In this document: piece after piece, positions 27,372 to 35,554 of the stretch
Position numbering within the stretch: position 1 is the stretch's first letter
Layout of the letters: every line of letters begins with the position of its first letter
Origin: Streptomyces viridiviolaceus
GTDB lineage: Bacteria > Actinomycetota > Actinomycetes > Streptomycetales > Streptomycetaceae
DNA: 64,000 nucleotides
NCBI RefSeq assembly: GCF_014650995.1
Contig: NZ_BMWA01000007.1
Location: 237,479 to 301,478, forward strand
Direction of reading: 5' to 3'
Made by a program: the position numbers and the translations under genes
The notes under the pieces: model-generated
Told to the model about the DNA's origin: nothing
Databases searched by the model: none
Seen by the model: the letters and a program-made list of their open reading frames with translations, nothing else

Positions 27372-28523
27372 ATGATCACACGCAGTCGGCAAGTGGCCCT
27401 GGCCCTGACCGTCCTTCTCACCGCGGGCGCGGCCTGCCAGGCCCGCGACCACGAGCCGTCGGCGCGCCCGGCCCCGGCCCCGGCGGGCACCGGCGCCTTC
27501 ACGCTGGTCGCCTCCGGGGGCGTGCTGCCGCACGCCTCGGTCCTCGACCGGGCGCTCTTCGACGGGGGAGGCACGGGCTACGACTTCCGCCCCATGCTCG
27601 CCGGGGCCGAGCCCGTCGTCTCGCGCGCCGACCTCGCCCTGTGCCACCTGGAGACGGTGATCGGCGCGGACGGGGACTACGCCGGCGACCCCCTCTTCAA
27701 GTCCCCGCCGGAGGTGGCCCACGGGCTGGCCGTCACCGGCTACGACGGCTGCTCCACCGCCTCCGACCACAGCCTCGACGACGGCGTCGACGGTATCCAC
27801 CGCACCCTGGACACCCTCGACCGGTCCGGGATGCGGCACGCCGGAACGGCGCGGGTCGCGGCCGAGGGGCGCACGGCCGCCATCCTGAACGCGGCCCCCG
27901 CCGTCCAGGTCGCCCACCTCTCCTACACCCACGGCACCAACGGCAACCCCCTGCCGCTGGGGCAGCCCTGGGCGGTGGACCTCATCGACGAGAAGAAGAT
28001 CCTCGCGGACGCCCGGGCCGCCCGGAAGGCCGGTGCGGAGGTCGTCGTCGTGTCGCTGCACTGGGGCACGGAAGGGCAGGAGAAGCCCGACAAGATGCAA
28101 CTGGCGCTGGCCGGCCGGCTCACCGCCGCGGCCACCGGCGACCGGCCGGACATCGATCTGATCCTCGGCACCCACGCCCATGTGCCGCAGGCGTACGAGA
28201 AGGTCAACGGCACCTGGGTGGTCTACGGGCTGGGCGACCAGATCGCGGGCGAGAGGACCGACGCCCGGGGCGCCCGCGATCCGCGCGGCAACCAGTCGAC
28301 GATCGGCCGCTTCACCTTCGCCCCGCCCGAGCGGTCCGGCGGACGCTGGCGCGTGACGAGGGCCGAATTCGTCCCCCAGCTGTACGACCTGGACGCGGGC
28401 CGGGTGGTGAACCTCGGCCGGGCGCTCGACCAGGGTGCCGATGTGCTCGGTGTGCGCGACCGCATCCGGGCCGTGGTGCTGAGTCGGGGCGCGGCTCAGG
28501 ACGGCCTGGTGATGGGGAAGTAG
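27372..28523 (+). CDS. CapA-family metallophosphatase-like protein, probable lipoprotein
   Basis: A 383-residue exported protein of the CapA/PgsA family. These proteins share a calcineurin-like fold and are associated with capsule or poly-gamma-glutamate synthesis. ATG 27372 has GGAG seven bases upstream. A hydrophobic signal ends in LLTAGAAC with Cys22; Gly at -3 makes the lipobox weak. The domain carries LVASGGVLPHASVLDR, LCHLETVIG, YDGCSTASDHSLDDGVDGI, VVVVSLHWGTE and LILGTHAHVPQAYEKVNGTW, the conserved His/Asp blocks of the family. No other capsule gene is nearby, so the role here is open; cell-envelope phosphatase is the safest statement. Confidence 0.85.
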   Translation: MITRSRQVALALTVLLTAGAACQARDHEPSARPAPAPAGTGAFTLVASGGVLPHASVLDRALFDGGGTGYDFRPMLAGAEPVVSRADLALCHLETVIGADGDYAGDPLFKSPPEVAHGLAVTGYDGCSTASDHSLDDGVDGIHRTLDTLDRSGMRHAGTARVAAEGRTAAILNAAPAVQVAHLSYTHGTNGNPLPLGQPWAVDLIDEKKILADARAARKAGAEVVVVSLHWGTEGQEKPDKMQLALAGRLTAAATGDRPDIDLILGTHAHVPQAYEKVNGTWVVYGLGDQIAGERTDARGARDPRGNQSTIGRFTFAPPERSGGRWRVTRAEFVPQLYDLDAGRVVNLGRALDQGADVLGVRDRIRAVVLSRGAAQDGLVMGK

Positions 28524-28524
28524 G

Positions 28525-28998
28525 TCAGGCGACGTCCACGTGGTCGAGGGCCGTCAGCATGGCCCCGAGCACCCGCAGGCACGTCGTCACGTCGGCGTCC
28601 GTGAGATCCCCGGCGACCTCTCGGAGCAGCAGGTGCTCCCGCTCCAGGACGGCGCTGATCGTCGCCCGGCCCGCTGCGGTGAGCCGGATCAGCGACGAGC
28701 GCCGGTGCGCGGGGTTCGCCGTGCTCTCGACCAGGCCGTCGGCCGCGGCGTCGTTGACCATGCGCTGCACGAACTGGCGGCTGATGGCCTGTGCGCGGCC
28801 CATCTGCGGCACGGTCATCGGCCCGTTGCGGTGCAGCAGGGTCAGCACGGCGCGCACGCCGACGGACAGGCTGTCGCCGGTCAGGCCCTGCTCCACGCTG
28901 CGCTGGGCGCGCCGGTAGAGGGGGCCGACCAGGTCGTAGACCTCGGTGAGGCGCCGGCCGAGCTCGTCCGGCGAGAGGGGTGCGTCGGTAGTGGTCAC
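28525..28998 (-). CDS. MarR family transcriptional regulator
   Basis: A 157-residue winged-helix regulator. Helices RAVLTLLHRNGPMTVPQMGR and AISRQFVQRMVNDAAADGLV make up the DNA-binding motif, followed by the wing ENPAHRRSS-like sequence TANPAHRRSSLIRLTAAGRA. GTG 28998 is chosen because it begins the family-like N-terminus and lies 58 bp from the divergent hydrolase start. The upstream GATGGGTGG stretch is the only ribosome-site candidate. Two near-identical inverted repeats in the shared 58-bp region (29008 and 29040) are the likely binding sites, so the protein probably represses both itself and the hydrolase. Confidence 0.92.
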   Translation of the reverse strand: MTTTDAPLSPDELGRRLTEVYDLVGPLYRRAQRSVEQGLTGDSLSVGVRAVLTLLHRNGPMTVPQMGRAQAISRQFVQRMVNDAAADGLVESTANPAHRRSSLIRLTAAGRATISAVLEREHLLLREVAGDLTDADVTTCLRVLGAMLTALDHVDVA

Positions 28999-29007
28999 CC
29001 ACCCATC

Positions 29008-29057
29008 ATGACACCTGGGTTGCCAAGCCTGGGAACAAGATGACACCTTGGTTGTCA
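29008..29057. promoter_or_regulatory. Two MarR operator candidates 32 bp apart
   Basis: ATGACACCTGGGTTGCCA at 29008-29025 and ATGACACCTTGGTTGTCA at 29040-29057 agree at 16 of 18 positions. The second is nearly palindromic (ATGACA/TGTCAT). Their spacing is about three helical turns, which places both on one DNA face. The second site overlaps the hydrolase start codon. Confidence 0.75.
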
Positions 29058-29872
29058 TGACTGCTTCTCCGGATCTGCGTTTCTTCGCCTCGTCCGACGG
29101 GGACCTCGCCTATCGCGACACCGGGGCCGGTGACCTCGTGGTGCTGCTCCACTCCGGGTTCGTCGACCACCGCCTGTACGACGCCCAGATCCCGGCCCTG
29201 GCCGCCCACCACCGCGTGATCGCCCCGGACGTGCGCGGCCACGGCTTCTCTGCCAACGCCACCGAGCCGTTCCGCTGGGCGGACGACCTCGCCGGGCTGC
29301 TGCGGCACCTCGACGCCGGCCCCGCCGTGCTCGTCGGTCTGTCGATGGGCGGCGCGATCGCCACCGACACGGCCCTGGAGTACCCGGAACTGGTCCGGGC
29401 GGTGGTCGCCTGCGGCGCGGCGGCCAGCGACTTCGAGTACACCGATCCCTGGTACCGGGACATCCGGGCCGAGTACGCCCGCACCCTGGCGGCCGGCGAC
29501 CTCGACGGCTGGCTCGCCGCGTTCCTCCGCGTGGTGCCCGGCCCCGGCCGCACGGAGGCCGACATCGACCCCCGCATCCTGCGCCGCCTGCGCGAGATGG
29601 CCCTCCACACCATGTCCAAGCACAGCCCCGGCGAGCCCCAGCTGCACGTGCCGATGACCGACACGTGGTCCCGGGTCCCGGAGATCGACGTGCCGGTCCT
29701 CGCCGTCAACGGATCGCTCGAACCGGACGACCTGACCGGCGCGGCCGAACTGCTCGTCCGCACCGTGCGCGACGGCCGGTCCGTGACCGTCGACGGCGTC
29801 GGTCACTACACGAACCTGGAGAGGCCGGAGGAGTTCAACAAGATCGTGCTCGACTTCCTCCGTACCCTGTGA
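29057..29872 (+). CDS. Alpha/beta hydrolase
   Basis: A 271-residue alpha/beta-hydrolase-fold enzyme. It has the oxyanion HSGFVDHRLYD region, APDVRGHGFSAN, the nucleophile elbow GLSMGGA (Ser near 98), the acid in NGSLEPDD and the catalytic His in VDGVGHYTNLERPEEFN. It is monomeric and cytoplasmic by sequence; the substrate is unknown and could be an ester or lactone. It starts at ATG 29057, or TTG 29048. No ribosome site is visible, and the MarR operator overlaps the start, so a leaderless transcript under direct MarR repression is likely. The MarR effector may be the hydrolase substrate. Confidence 0.9.
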   Translation: MTASPDLRFFASSDGDLAYRDTGAGDLVVLLHSGFVDHRLYDAQIPALAAHHRVIAPDVRGHGFSANATEPFRWADDLAGLLRHLDAGPAVLVGLSMGGAIATDTALEYPELVRAVVACGAAASDFEYTDPWYRDIRAEYARTLAAGDLDGWLAAFLRVVPGPGRTEADIDPRILRRLREMALHTMSKHSPGEPQLHVPMTDTWSRVPEIDVPVLAVNGSLEPDDLTGAAELLVRTVRDGRSVTVDGVGHYTNLERPEEFNKIVLDFLRTL

Positions 29873-29878
29873 CGGCCC

Positions 29879-31294
29879 CTACCGGCCCCGGGCCAGCGCC
29901 GAACGCCGGTAGGAGTAGCCGAAGTAGACGACCAGGCCGACCGCGAACCACACGGCGAACCGCGCCCACGTCTGCCACTGCAGGAACGTGATCAGCCAGA
30001 TCGAGAAGACGATCCCCAGCGCCGGCACGAACGGCATCCACGGCGTGCGGAAGGTGCGCGGCAGGTCCGGCTGCCGGTAGCGCAGCACGATCACCGCCGC
30101 GCACACCACCACGAACGCGAGCAGGATGCCGATGTTGGTCAGTTCGGCCGCCTCGCCGATCGGCAGGAACCCGGCGATGGCGGCCGACGCGAACCCGACG
30201 ATCCAGGTGACCCGGGTCGGCACGTGCCGCGTCGGGTGCGTCTTGGCGAACCACCTGGGCAGCAGCCCGTCCCGGCTCATGCTGAACCACACCCGCGTGA
30301 CACCCAGCATGAACGTGAACATCACGGTGAGGATGCCGATGATGGCGCCCACCGCGATGACGTCGGCCAGGCCGCTGAGCCCCACCGACTTGAACGCCGT
30401 CGAGAAGCCGCTCTCCGGGTCGATGTCCTTGTAGTTCTGCATGCCGGTCAGGACCAGGCAGGCCAGCACGTACAGCACCATCGAGATCGCCAGCGAGTAG
30501 ATGATCGCCTTCGGCATGTGCCGCTGGGCGTCCTTGGACTCCTCGGCCGCCGTCGACATGGCGTCGTAGCCGAAGACCGCGAAGAACACCGTGGCCGCGC
30601 CGGTGAACGCCCCGCCGATCCCGTACGGGAAGAACGGGTTGTAGTTCGCGGTGTCGATGTGGAAGAAACCGACGGCGATCACCAACAGCACCACCAGCAC
30701 CTTCAGTACGACGACCACCATCTCGAAGCGGGCCGCGTTCTTGATGCCGAGGTTCAGCAGGTACGCGATGAGCAGGCACAGCACCGCCGCGAACAGGTCG
30801 ACCCGGTGCCCGTCGCCGGTGCCGGGCGCGCCCAGCATCCAGGCCGGCAGTTCGGCACCCGTCTCGCCGAGCAGGAAGCTGAAGTAGCCCGAGATGCCGA
30901 TGGCGACCACCGCCACGATCGCCGTGTACTCCAGCAGCAGGTCCCAGCCGATGAACCAGCCCGCCAGCTCGCCGAGCACCGCGTAGCCGTAGGTGTACGC
31001 GGAGCCCGCCTTGGGGATCAGCCCGGCGAACTCGGCGTACGACAGCGCCGCCGCCGCGCTCGCCAAACCGGCGATCAGGAAGGACACCAGGACCGCGGGA
31101 CCGGCCGTGCCGTTGGCGACCGTGCCCGCCAGGGTGAAGATGCCCGCCCCGATGATGCCGCCCACGCCGATCGCGGTCAGCTGCCACAGGCCCAGCGACC
31201 GTTCCAGCCGGGGGCCCTCACCGACCTCCGTCTCCTCGATGTGCTCGATGGGTTTGCGACGGAGAATGCCCTCGCCCATGCGGAGCCCGGCCAT
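29879..31294 (-). CDS. APC family amino-acid permease (cationic amino-acid transporter type)
   Basis: A 471-residue membrane transporter with about 12 predicted helices. IGVGGIIGAGIFTLAGTVA in helix 1 and FFAVFGYDAMSTAAEESKDA in helix 6 are hallmarks of the APC superfamily CAT group, and KAGSAYTYGYAVLGELAGWF is also typical. It most likely imports lysine, arginine or a related amino acid by proton coupling. ATG 31294 is preceded by GAGGTGAGG. It is a single gene; the converging hydrolase stop is six bases away, and the universal stress protein gene follows upstream on the same strand after a 102-bp gap. Confidence 0.92.
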   Translation of the reverse strand: MAGLRMGEGILRRKPIEHIEETEVGEGPRLERSLGLWQLTAIGVGGIIGAGIFTLAGTVANGTAGPAVLVSFLIAGLASAAAALSYAEFAGLIPKAGSAYTYGYAVLGELAGWFIGWDLLLEYTAIVAVVAIGISGYFSFLLGETGAELPAWMLGAPGTGDGHRVDLFAAVLCLLIAYLLNLGIKNAARFEMVVVVLKVLVVLLVIAVGFFHIDTANYNPFFPYGIGGAFTGAATVFFAVFGYDAMSTAAEESKDAQRHMPKAIIYSLAISMVLYVLACLVLTGMQNYKDIDPESGFSTAFKSVGLSGLADVIAVGAIIGILTVMFTFMLGVTRVWFSMSRDGLLPRWFAKTHPTRHVPTRVTWIVGFASAAIAGFLPIGEAAELTNIGILLAFVVVCAAVIVLRYRQPDLPRTFRTPWMPFVPALGIVFSIWLITFLQWQTWARFAVWFAVGLVVYFGYSYRRSALARGR

Positions 31295-31396
31295 GCGCCT
31301 CACCTCTTTGTGATCGGCAAACGGCTGACGGTGGATCATGATGGCTCACGCGCGTCCCCGACGGAAGGCACGACGCACACACCGCGCCGACGGGCG

Positions 31397-31867
31397 TTAC
31401 GGCACCACCGTCACAGGCCAGCGCCCCGCCTTCACCAGCCGGACCGCGACGGAACCCACGATCCGGTGCCCGGCCTGCTCGGAGGCGCCCACGACCACCG
31501 CGTCCGCCTTCAGCTGGTCGGCCGCCGTCACCAGGCCGTTGTAGGGATCGCCGCGGAACGTGTGGAACTCCCAGCGCACCTCGAATATCCCCTTCGCCCG
31601 CTCGGCCGCGGCACGGATCTGCGCCACCAGGTCCTCGGCGATCTCGTCGGTCGTCTCCACCACCGGCGCGCCGAGAGCAGCCCCCGCCGCCATCACGGGC
31701 TGCACGTACACCACGGCGAGCAGGGCCCGCTGCCGCCTGGCCAGCCCACCGGCGTAGGCCGCCGCGCGGAGCGAGGAGTCGGAGCCGTCCACCCCGACCA
31801 CGATGACCTTCGGCCCGTCCGTGCCCCGCTCGAACCGATGGGGGTGCGAGTGCTGCTGTTCCGTCAC
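31397..31867 (-). CDS. Universal stress protein UspA family
   Basis: A single-domain 156-residue Usp. It has VIVVGVDGSDSSLRAAAYAG at the N-terminus (VDGS nucleotide loop) and the C-terminal VVVGASEQAGHRIVGSVAVR with ...GRWPVTVVP. The C-terminal ATP loop deviates slightly from G-2x-G-9x-G(S/T), so ATP binding is uncertain. A His-rich start (MTEQQHSHPHRFERG) precedes the domain. GTG 31867 is the start. It lies upstream of the amino-acid permease on the same strand, and an Usp beside an APC transporter is a common pairing in which the Usp may regulate transport. Confidence 0.9.
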   Translation of the reverse strand: MTEQQHSHPHRFERGTDGPKVIVVGVDGSDSSLRAAAYAGGLARRQRALLAVVYVQPVMAAGAALGAPVVETTDEIAEDLVAQIRAAAERAKGIFEVRWEFHTFRGDPYNGLVTAADQLKADAVVVGASEQAGHRIVGSVAVRLVKAGRWPVTVVP

Positions 31868-32021
31868 GCCGGTGAGGCTATCGGAACCCGCGCGTCCGGC
31901 CCTCCCGCGTCCCTCCGGTCACACCCCCGGCGAAGTGATCACTGGGCCGCGCGAGTGGATTCGTACCGCCGCCCCGGTGTTGCTCAGGAGCGCCGGTCCC
32001 ACGCCGGGCGACTGATGAGTC

Positions 32022-32858
32022 ATGAAGACGGATCAGTTGCTCACGCGGCGCCGCGCCCTGATCGCCGGTGCCGTCGCTGTGGGGGCGGCGGGCACCGCCG
32101 GAGTGCTCGCGGCGGGCCAGGGGGAGGGGCCGGTCCGTCCAGCCGCCCCCGGCCCGGGCGCCCAGGCGCACCGCCCGCTCAAGCCCTCCGCCTACCGCCT
32201 CCAGCCCCTGACCGGCCACGGCGCGCCGCGTACCGGGCCCGGCCGGACCCCGGTACGCCGCGAGCCGCTGCTGCGCCTGACGGGACGAGGCCGCGTCATG
32301 GTGCTGACCTTCGACGACGGACCCGACCCCCGCTACACCCCGGACATCCTGGACACGCTGGCGAAGTACGAGGTCCGCGCGATGTTCTTCGTGTGCGGGG
32401 AGATGACCGTCGGCAACCAGGACCTGCTGGCCCGGATGGCCGACGAGGGCCACGAGGTCGGCAACCACACCTGGTCCCACCCCCTGCTGACCCGGCTCAC
32501 CCGGCGCCGGATCCGCTCCGAGATGGAACGCACCAGCGATGTCATCGAGGAGGGCTGGGGAGAGCGGCCCAGGTGGTTCCGCGCGCCGTACGGAGCGTGG
32601 AACCGCGCGGCCTTCCAGGTGGGCGCGGAACTCGGCATGGAGCCGCTCGCCTGGACCGTCGACACCCTCGACTGGACCACGCCCGGCACCGGCACCATCG
32701 TCGAGCGGGTCGACGACGGAGCCGGTCCCGGCGTCGTGGTGCTCTCCCACGACGCCGGGGGCAACCGCTCCCAGAGCGTCCGCGCCCTGCGCTCCTACCT
32801 GCCGCAGCTGCTGGACGCCGGCTACCACATCACCGTCCCCCGGCGGTGGCACGCCTGA
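32022..32858 (+). CDS. Polysaccharide deacetylase (NodB/CE4), Tat-type signal
   Basis: A 278-residue exported deacetylase. The N-terminus TRRRALIAGAVAVGAAGTAG is a twin-arginine-like signal. The NodB domain is complete: motif 1 TFDDGPDPRY (metal Asp), motif 2 HEVGNHTWSHP (two metal His), motif 3 RAPYGAWN, then TVDTLDWT and the motif 5 VVLSHDAGG (catalytic His). It is predicted to remove N-acetyl groups from peptidoglycan, chitin-like or surface glycan outside the membrane. It has only a GATGAG sequence before the ATG. It converges on the class F sortase gene, so it is the first gene of a small cell-surface cluster. Confidence 0.93.
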   Translation: MKTDQLLTRRRALIAGAVAVGAAGTAGVLAAGQGEGPVRPAAPGPGAQAHRPLKPSAYRLQPLTGHGAPRTGPGRTPVRREPLLRLTGRGRVMVLTFDDGPDPRYTPDILDTLAKYEVRAMFFVCGEMTVGNQDLLARMADEGHEVGNHTWSHPLLTRLTRRRIRSEMERTSDVIEEGWGERPRWFRAPYGAWNRAAFQVGAELGMEPLAWTVDTLDWTTPGTGTIVERVDDGAGPGVVVLSHDAGGNRSQSVRALRSYLPQLLDAGYHITVPRRWHA

Positions 32859-32898
32859 CCGACGCCCGCCCGGCCCGGGCCCGCCAGGCTCGGAACGC

Positions 32899-33567
32899 TC
32901 AGCGGGTTCCGGCCAGGCGGGCGAACGCGACGACGTTGCCCTCGTAGCCGTTCTCCTCGGTGAAGCCGCCGCCGCAGGTGATGACCCGCAGTTCGGGGCT
33001 GCCCTTGGAGGCGTAGACCCGGTCGCCGGGGAAGCCGTCCTTCTCGAACACCTCGACGCCGTAGATCTCGAACACCGCGGTCCTCCCGTCCTGGCGGGTG
33101 ATCTCGACCTTGTCGCCCTTCTTCAGGGCTCCGAGTCCGTAGAACACGGCGGGGCCCTGGTCGTTGTCGACGTGACCGACCACGACCGCGGTGCCCTTCT
33201 CGCCCGGCGTGACGCCGCCGGTGAACCAGCCCGCCAGATTCGCGTCCTCGGGCGGCGGCGCGTCGACCCAGCCGTCGGCGTCCAGACCGACCGCCGTGAC
33301 CGGCGCGTCGACCTGGATCGCGGGGATCCTGACCCGGTCGGGGACCGAGTAGGGCAGAGGCGCGAGACCCCCGGCGGGAGGCGTGGCGCCGGGCGCACGA
33401 GTGTCGGAGGCGGCGGCCGCCGACGCGGGCTGCGGCGGGCCCACGTCGAACTCCCCCGAACCGTTGCGGATCAGCGCGAGGCCGGTCAGCAGGACCAGCG
33501 CTATCACGCCCCAGGGCGCGCGCCTCCTCCGCGGCTCCTCCTCTTCCGCCAGCCCGGACGCAGACAT
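32899..33567 (-). CDS. Class F sortase
   Basis: A 222-residue transpeptidase with one N-terminal membrane anchor (about 18-33) and an extracytoplasmic sortase barrel. The catalytic triad is visible: His132 in VVVGHVDN, Cys198 in VITCGG and Arg217 in VVAFARL. The short N-terminus and lack of the class E insertion put it in class F, the actinobacterial group. Sortases join LPxTG-type proteins to the wall. The ATG at 33567 is preceded by GAGAGGGGATGG. It diverges from the gene for the repeat-rich surface protein at 33902, the obvious neighbour to test as substrate, although that protein lacks an LPxTG motif. Confidence 0.93.
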   Translation of the reverse strand: MSASGLAEEEEPRRRRAPWGVIALVLLTGLALIRNGSGEFDVGPPQPASAAAASDTRAPGATPPAGGLAPLPYSVPDRVRIPAIQVDAPVTAVGLDADGWVDAPPPEDANLAGWFTGGVTPGEKGTAVVVGHVDNDQGPAVFYGLGALKKGDKVEITRQDGRTAVFEIYGVEVFEKDGFPGDRVYASKGSPELRVITCGGGFTEENGYEGNVVAFARLAGTR

Positions 33568-33838
33568 CCACCATCCCCTCTCGGCACGGCCGTCGCCGTG
33601 TCACTCGCGCATACGGGCACGCTAAGCGCCGCGCGACCGCACCGCGACGGGAGAGAGGCGAACGGGTGGTCCCCCGGACCTTCGGTACGCCATTCGGGAA
33701 TCCCTGTGCGGGAACCTTATCGACAGTGTGTGACCTGCGGTGATCCGTGCTCGCGCGGTCCGGCCGGGCAGGTGCGCTCACCAGGACGGACCATTCCCGA
33801 CATGCGGCCCCGGGCAAGGCGACTGAGGGTCTTGTATG

Positions 33839-33888
33839 GAAGACGCTTTCTCGCCGATCGACCGGGCATTGGGTCCCGGGGCGTCTTC
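33839..33888 (+). promoter_or_regulatory. Stem-loop in the leader of the surface-protein gene
   Basis: GAAGACGC at 33839-33846 pairs with GCGTCTTC at 33881-33888, enclosing an inner CCGGGC...GTCCCGG element. The structure ends three bases before the GGAGGA ribosome site, so it could control translation or mRNA stability. Confidence 0.4.
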
Positions 33889-33901
33889 AGCGGAGGATCA
33901 C

Positions 33902-34651
33902 ATGCGTAACTCTCGTGCCCTGGCGGCCGCATGCGCTGCGGTCGCCGTTCTCGGGCTCGCCGCCCCCACGGCCTTCGCGGGGGATGTGCCGAGCGGCACC
34001 GTCGCCCTGCCGGGGACCGACGGCGGTGCCGGGGGCGGAGTCGGCGGAGTCGGTGCCAACGACGGCTTCGGGGGCAACGACAACGACGGCTTCGGCGGCG
34101 ACGACGGTGGCTTCGGAGGAGACGGGAACGACGACGGTTTCGGAGGCGACGGCGGCGACAACGGCTTCGGAGGGAACGGCGACGGCGGCGACAACGGCTT
34201 CGGAGGCGACGACGGCGGCAACGGCATCGGAGGCAACGGCGGTCACGGGATCCCGAGCAACATCGTCGCCCTGCCCAGCGTGATCGCCGCCGGCGGTCGG
34301 CTGACCGTCACGGTCGACGGTTGCCCGGAGGGCGGCACGATGACCTCGCGGGCCTTCGGGACCGCCCGCCTGACCCCGGTCAGCAGCGCCAACCAGACAT
34401 CGAGGGGCACCGCCACCGTCAACAGCACCGCCCGGCCGGGTTCGTACGACATCACGGTCGGCTGCTCGGGCAGAAGGCTGACCCGCCCGGCTGCCTTCAC
34501 CGTCCTCGGCGGTGTCCGCGGCGGTGTCGGCGGAAGCAGAACCGGCGGTGCGACCGCGGCCGACATCGCCATCGGCGGCGGACTCGTCGCCTCGGCCGTC
34601 GGCGGCGGCGGGCTGTTCTGGATGCGCCGCCGGGCCGAACGGCGGACGTGA
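33902..34651 (+). CDS. Secreted Gly/Asn/Asp repeat protein with C-terminal membrane anchor
   Basis: 249 residues. A signal peptide (ALAAACAAVAVLGLAAPTAFA) is followed by a repeat segment (about 45-118) made of GFGGxDxxD-like units. An Ig-like beta domain (about 120-205, LPSVIAAGGRLTVTVDGCPE) comes next, and the C-terminus has a helix (IGGGLVASAVGGGGLFWM) and a RRRAERR tail. That tail resembles a sorting signal, but no LPxTG precedes it. GGAGGA stands seven bases before the ATG. The Asp/Asn-rich repeats could bind calcium, by inference only. The head-to-head neighbour encodes a class F sortase. Two 26-bp identical repeats lie within the gene (34148 and 34181). Confidence 0.85.
   Translation: MRNSRALAAACAAVAVLGLAAPTAFAGDVPSGTVALPGTDGGAGGGVGGVGANDGFGGNDNDGFGGDDGGFGGDGNDDGFGGDGGDNGFGGNGDGGDNGFGGDDGGNGIGGNGGHGIPSNIVALPSVIAAGGRLTVTVDGCPEGGTMTSRAFGTARLTPVSSANQTSRGTATVNSTARPGSYDITVGCSGRRLTRPAAFTVLGGVRGGVGGSRTGGATAADIAIGGGLVASAVGGGGLFWMRRRAERRT
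34148..34206 (+). repeat. 33-bp internal tandem repeat in the surface-protein gene
   Basis: The 26-bp block starting GACGGCGGCGACAACGGC recurs at 34148 and 34181. It encodes two GDGGDNGFGG units. Slippage here would change the repeat number in frame, so the length may vary between strains. Confidence 0.75.
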
Positions 34652-34691
34652 CCTCCGTCCCAACGACCCCGCAGCACATGCCGAAGGGGCT

Positions 34692-34717
34692 CCCCCGGAC
34701 CTTCGAAGGTCCGGGGG
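34692..34717. terminator. 26-bp perfect palindrome between convergent genes
   Basis: CCCCCGGACCTT (34692-34703) and AAGGTCCGGGGG (34706-34717) form a perfect 12-bp stem around CG. It lies between the surface-protein stop (34651) and the DUF4239 gene stop (34774), so it can act as a bidirectional terminator. Its left arm recurs at about 33669-33682 (TCCCCCGGACCTTCG). Confidence 0.75.
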
Positions 34718-34773
34718 AACCCCGTCGAGCAACTCCGGTGCCGGGCGCCGCGGTGGGCGACCGAGGACGCGTG

Positions 34774-35538
34774 TCAGCCCTGGACGCCCGGGAAGAGGCT
34801 CAGGAACGGCCCCGTCGACGCCGCGACGCCGCGGCTGTAGGGCGCGTCGAAGTCCCAGATCAGGAAGAGCAGGAAGGCGATCAGCGCGGAGAACATCCCG
34901 GCGAGCACCAGTTCACGCGCCGTGCGGCGGATCTGCAGCGCGAAGACCATGCCGACGGTGACGACGCCTCCGGCGATGAGCCCGAACCACACCACCCCCG
35001 GCATCGTCGCCCCGGTCGACTCCGCCCGGGCACTGCGGGCCTGGTCCGCCGCCGTCACCTGGTCGACGAGCGGCTGGTAGGCCTGCGCCTCGAAGTCCGT
35101 CCTCGGTTCGTAGTCGGTGACGTCGGCACGGACGCGGTCGAGCAGCTCGGTGCCGCGTTCGGTGACCCGGCCGTGGTCGGCCATGGCCTTCCATTCGGTG
35201 GTCACGACGTGTCCGACATAGGCGTTGACATCGTCCCGGATCCGGTCACGCACCTCGGGCGGATAGACCCGGACGCGTTCCGAGATCTCGTGCAGGGCCA
35301 CCGCCTCCGCCTGCACGTGGTCCTGGGCGGCGCTGCGCGCCTCCCAGACTCCCGCGATGGCCAGACCCAGGACGATGGCGTACACCACGCCGATCCACAT
35401 CGTCATGTACTCGATGACGTCCGGGGTCTCGGTGATGTCCTCGTCGTCGGACGCCGTCCGGTGCCGTACGACGGTGACGACGACCACCACGGCGCAGGCG
35501 GCGAGCATCGCGAGGGTGAGAACAAGCCATTCCGGCAA
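34774..35538 (-). CDS. DUF4239-type membrane protein
   Basis: 254 residues with two N-terminal helices (MPEWLVLTLAMLAACAVVVV, MTMWIGVVYAIVLGLAIAGV), a soluble helical domain (about 75-185), and two C-terminal helices (VVWFGLIAGGVVTVGMVFAL, LVLAGMFSALIAFLLFLIWD). This layout matches the bestrophin-like DUF4239 family, whose function is not known. TTG 35538 is chosen because GGAGG stands six bases upstream and the protein then starts at the first helix. It follows the proline-rich protein gene (35555-36163) by 16 bp on the same strand and is very probably in one transcript with it. Confidence 0.8.
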   Translation of the reverse strand: MPEWLVLTLAMLAACAVVVVVTVVRHRTASDDEDITETPDVIEYMTMWIGVVYAIVLGLAIAGVWEARSAAQDHVQAEAVALHEISERVRVYPPEVRDRIRDDVNAYVGHVVTTEWKAMADHGRVTERGTELLDRVRADVTDYEPRTDFEAQAYQPLVDQVTAADQARSARAESTGATMPGVVWFGLIAGGVVTVGMVFALQIRRTARELVLAGMFSALIAFLLFLIWDFDAPYSRGVAASTGPFLSLFPGVQG

Positions 35539-35554
35539 GAGGAGCCTCCAGGAA

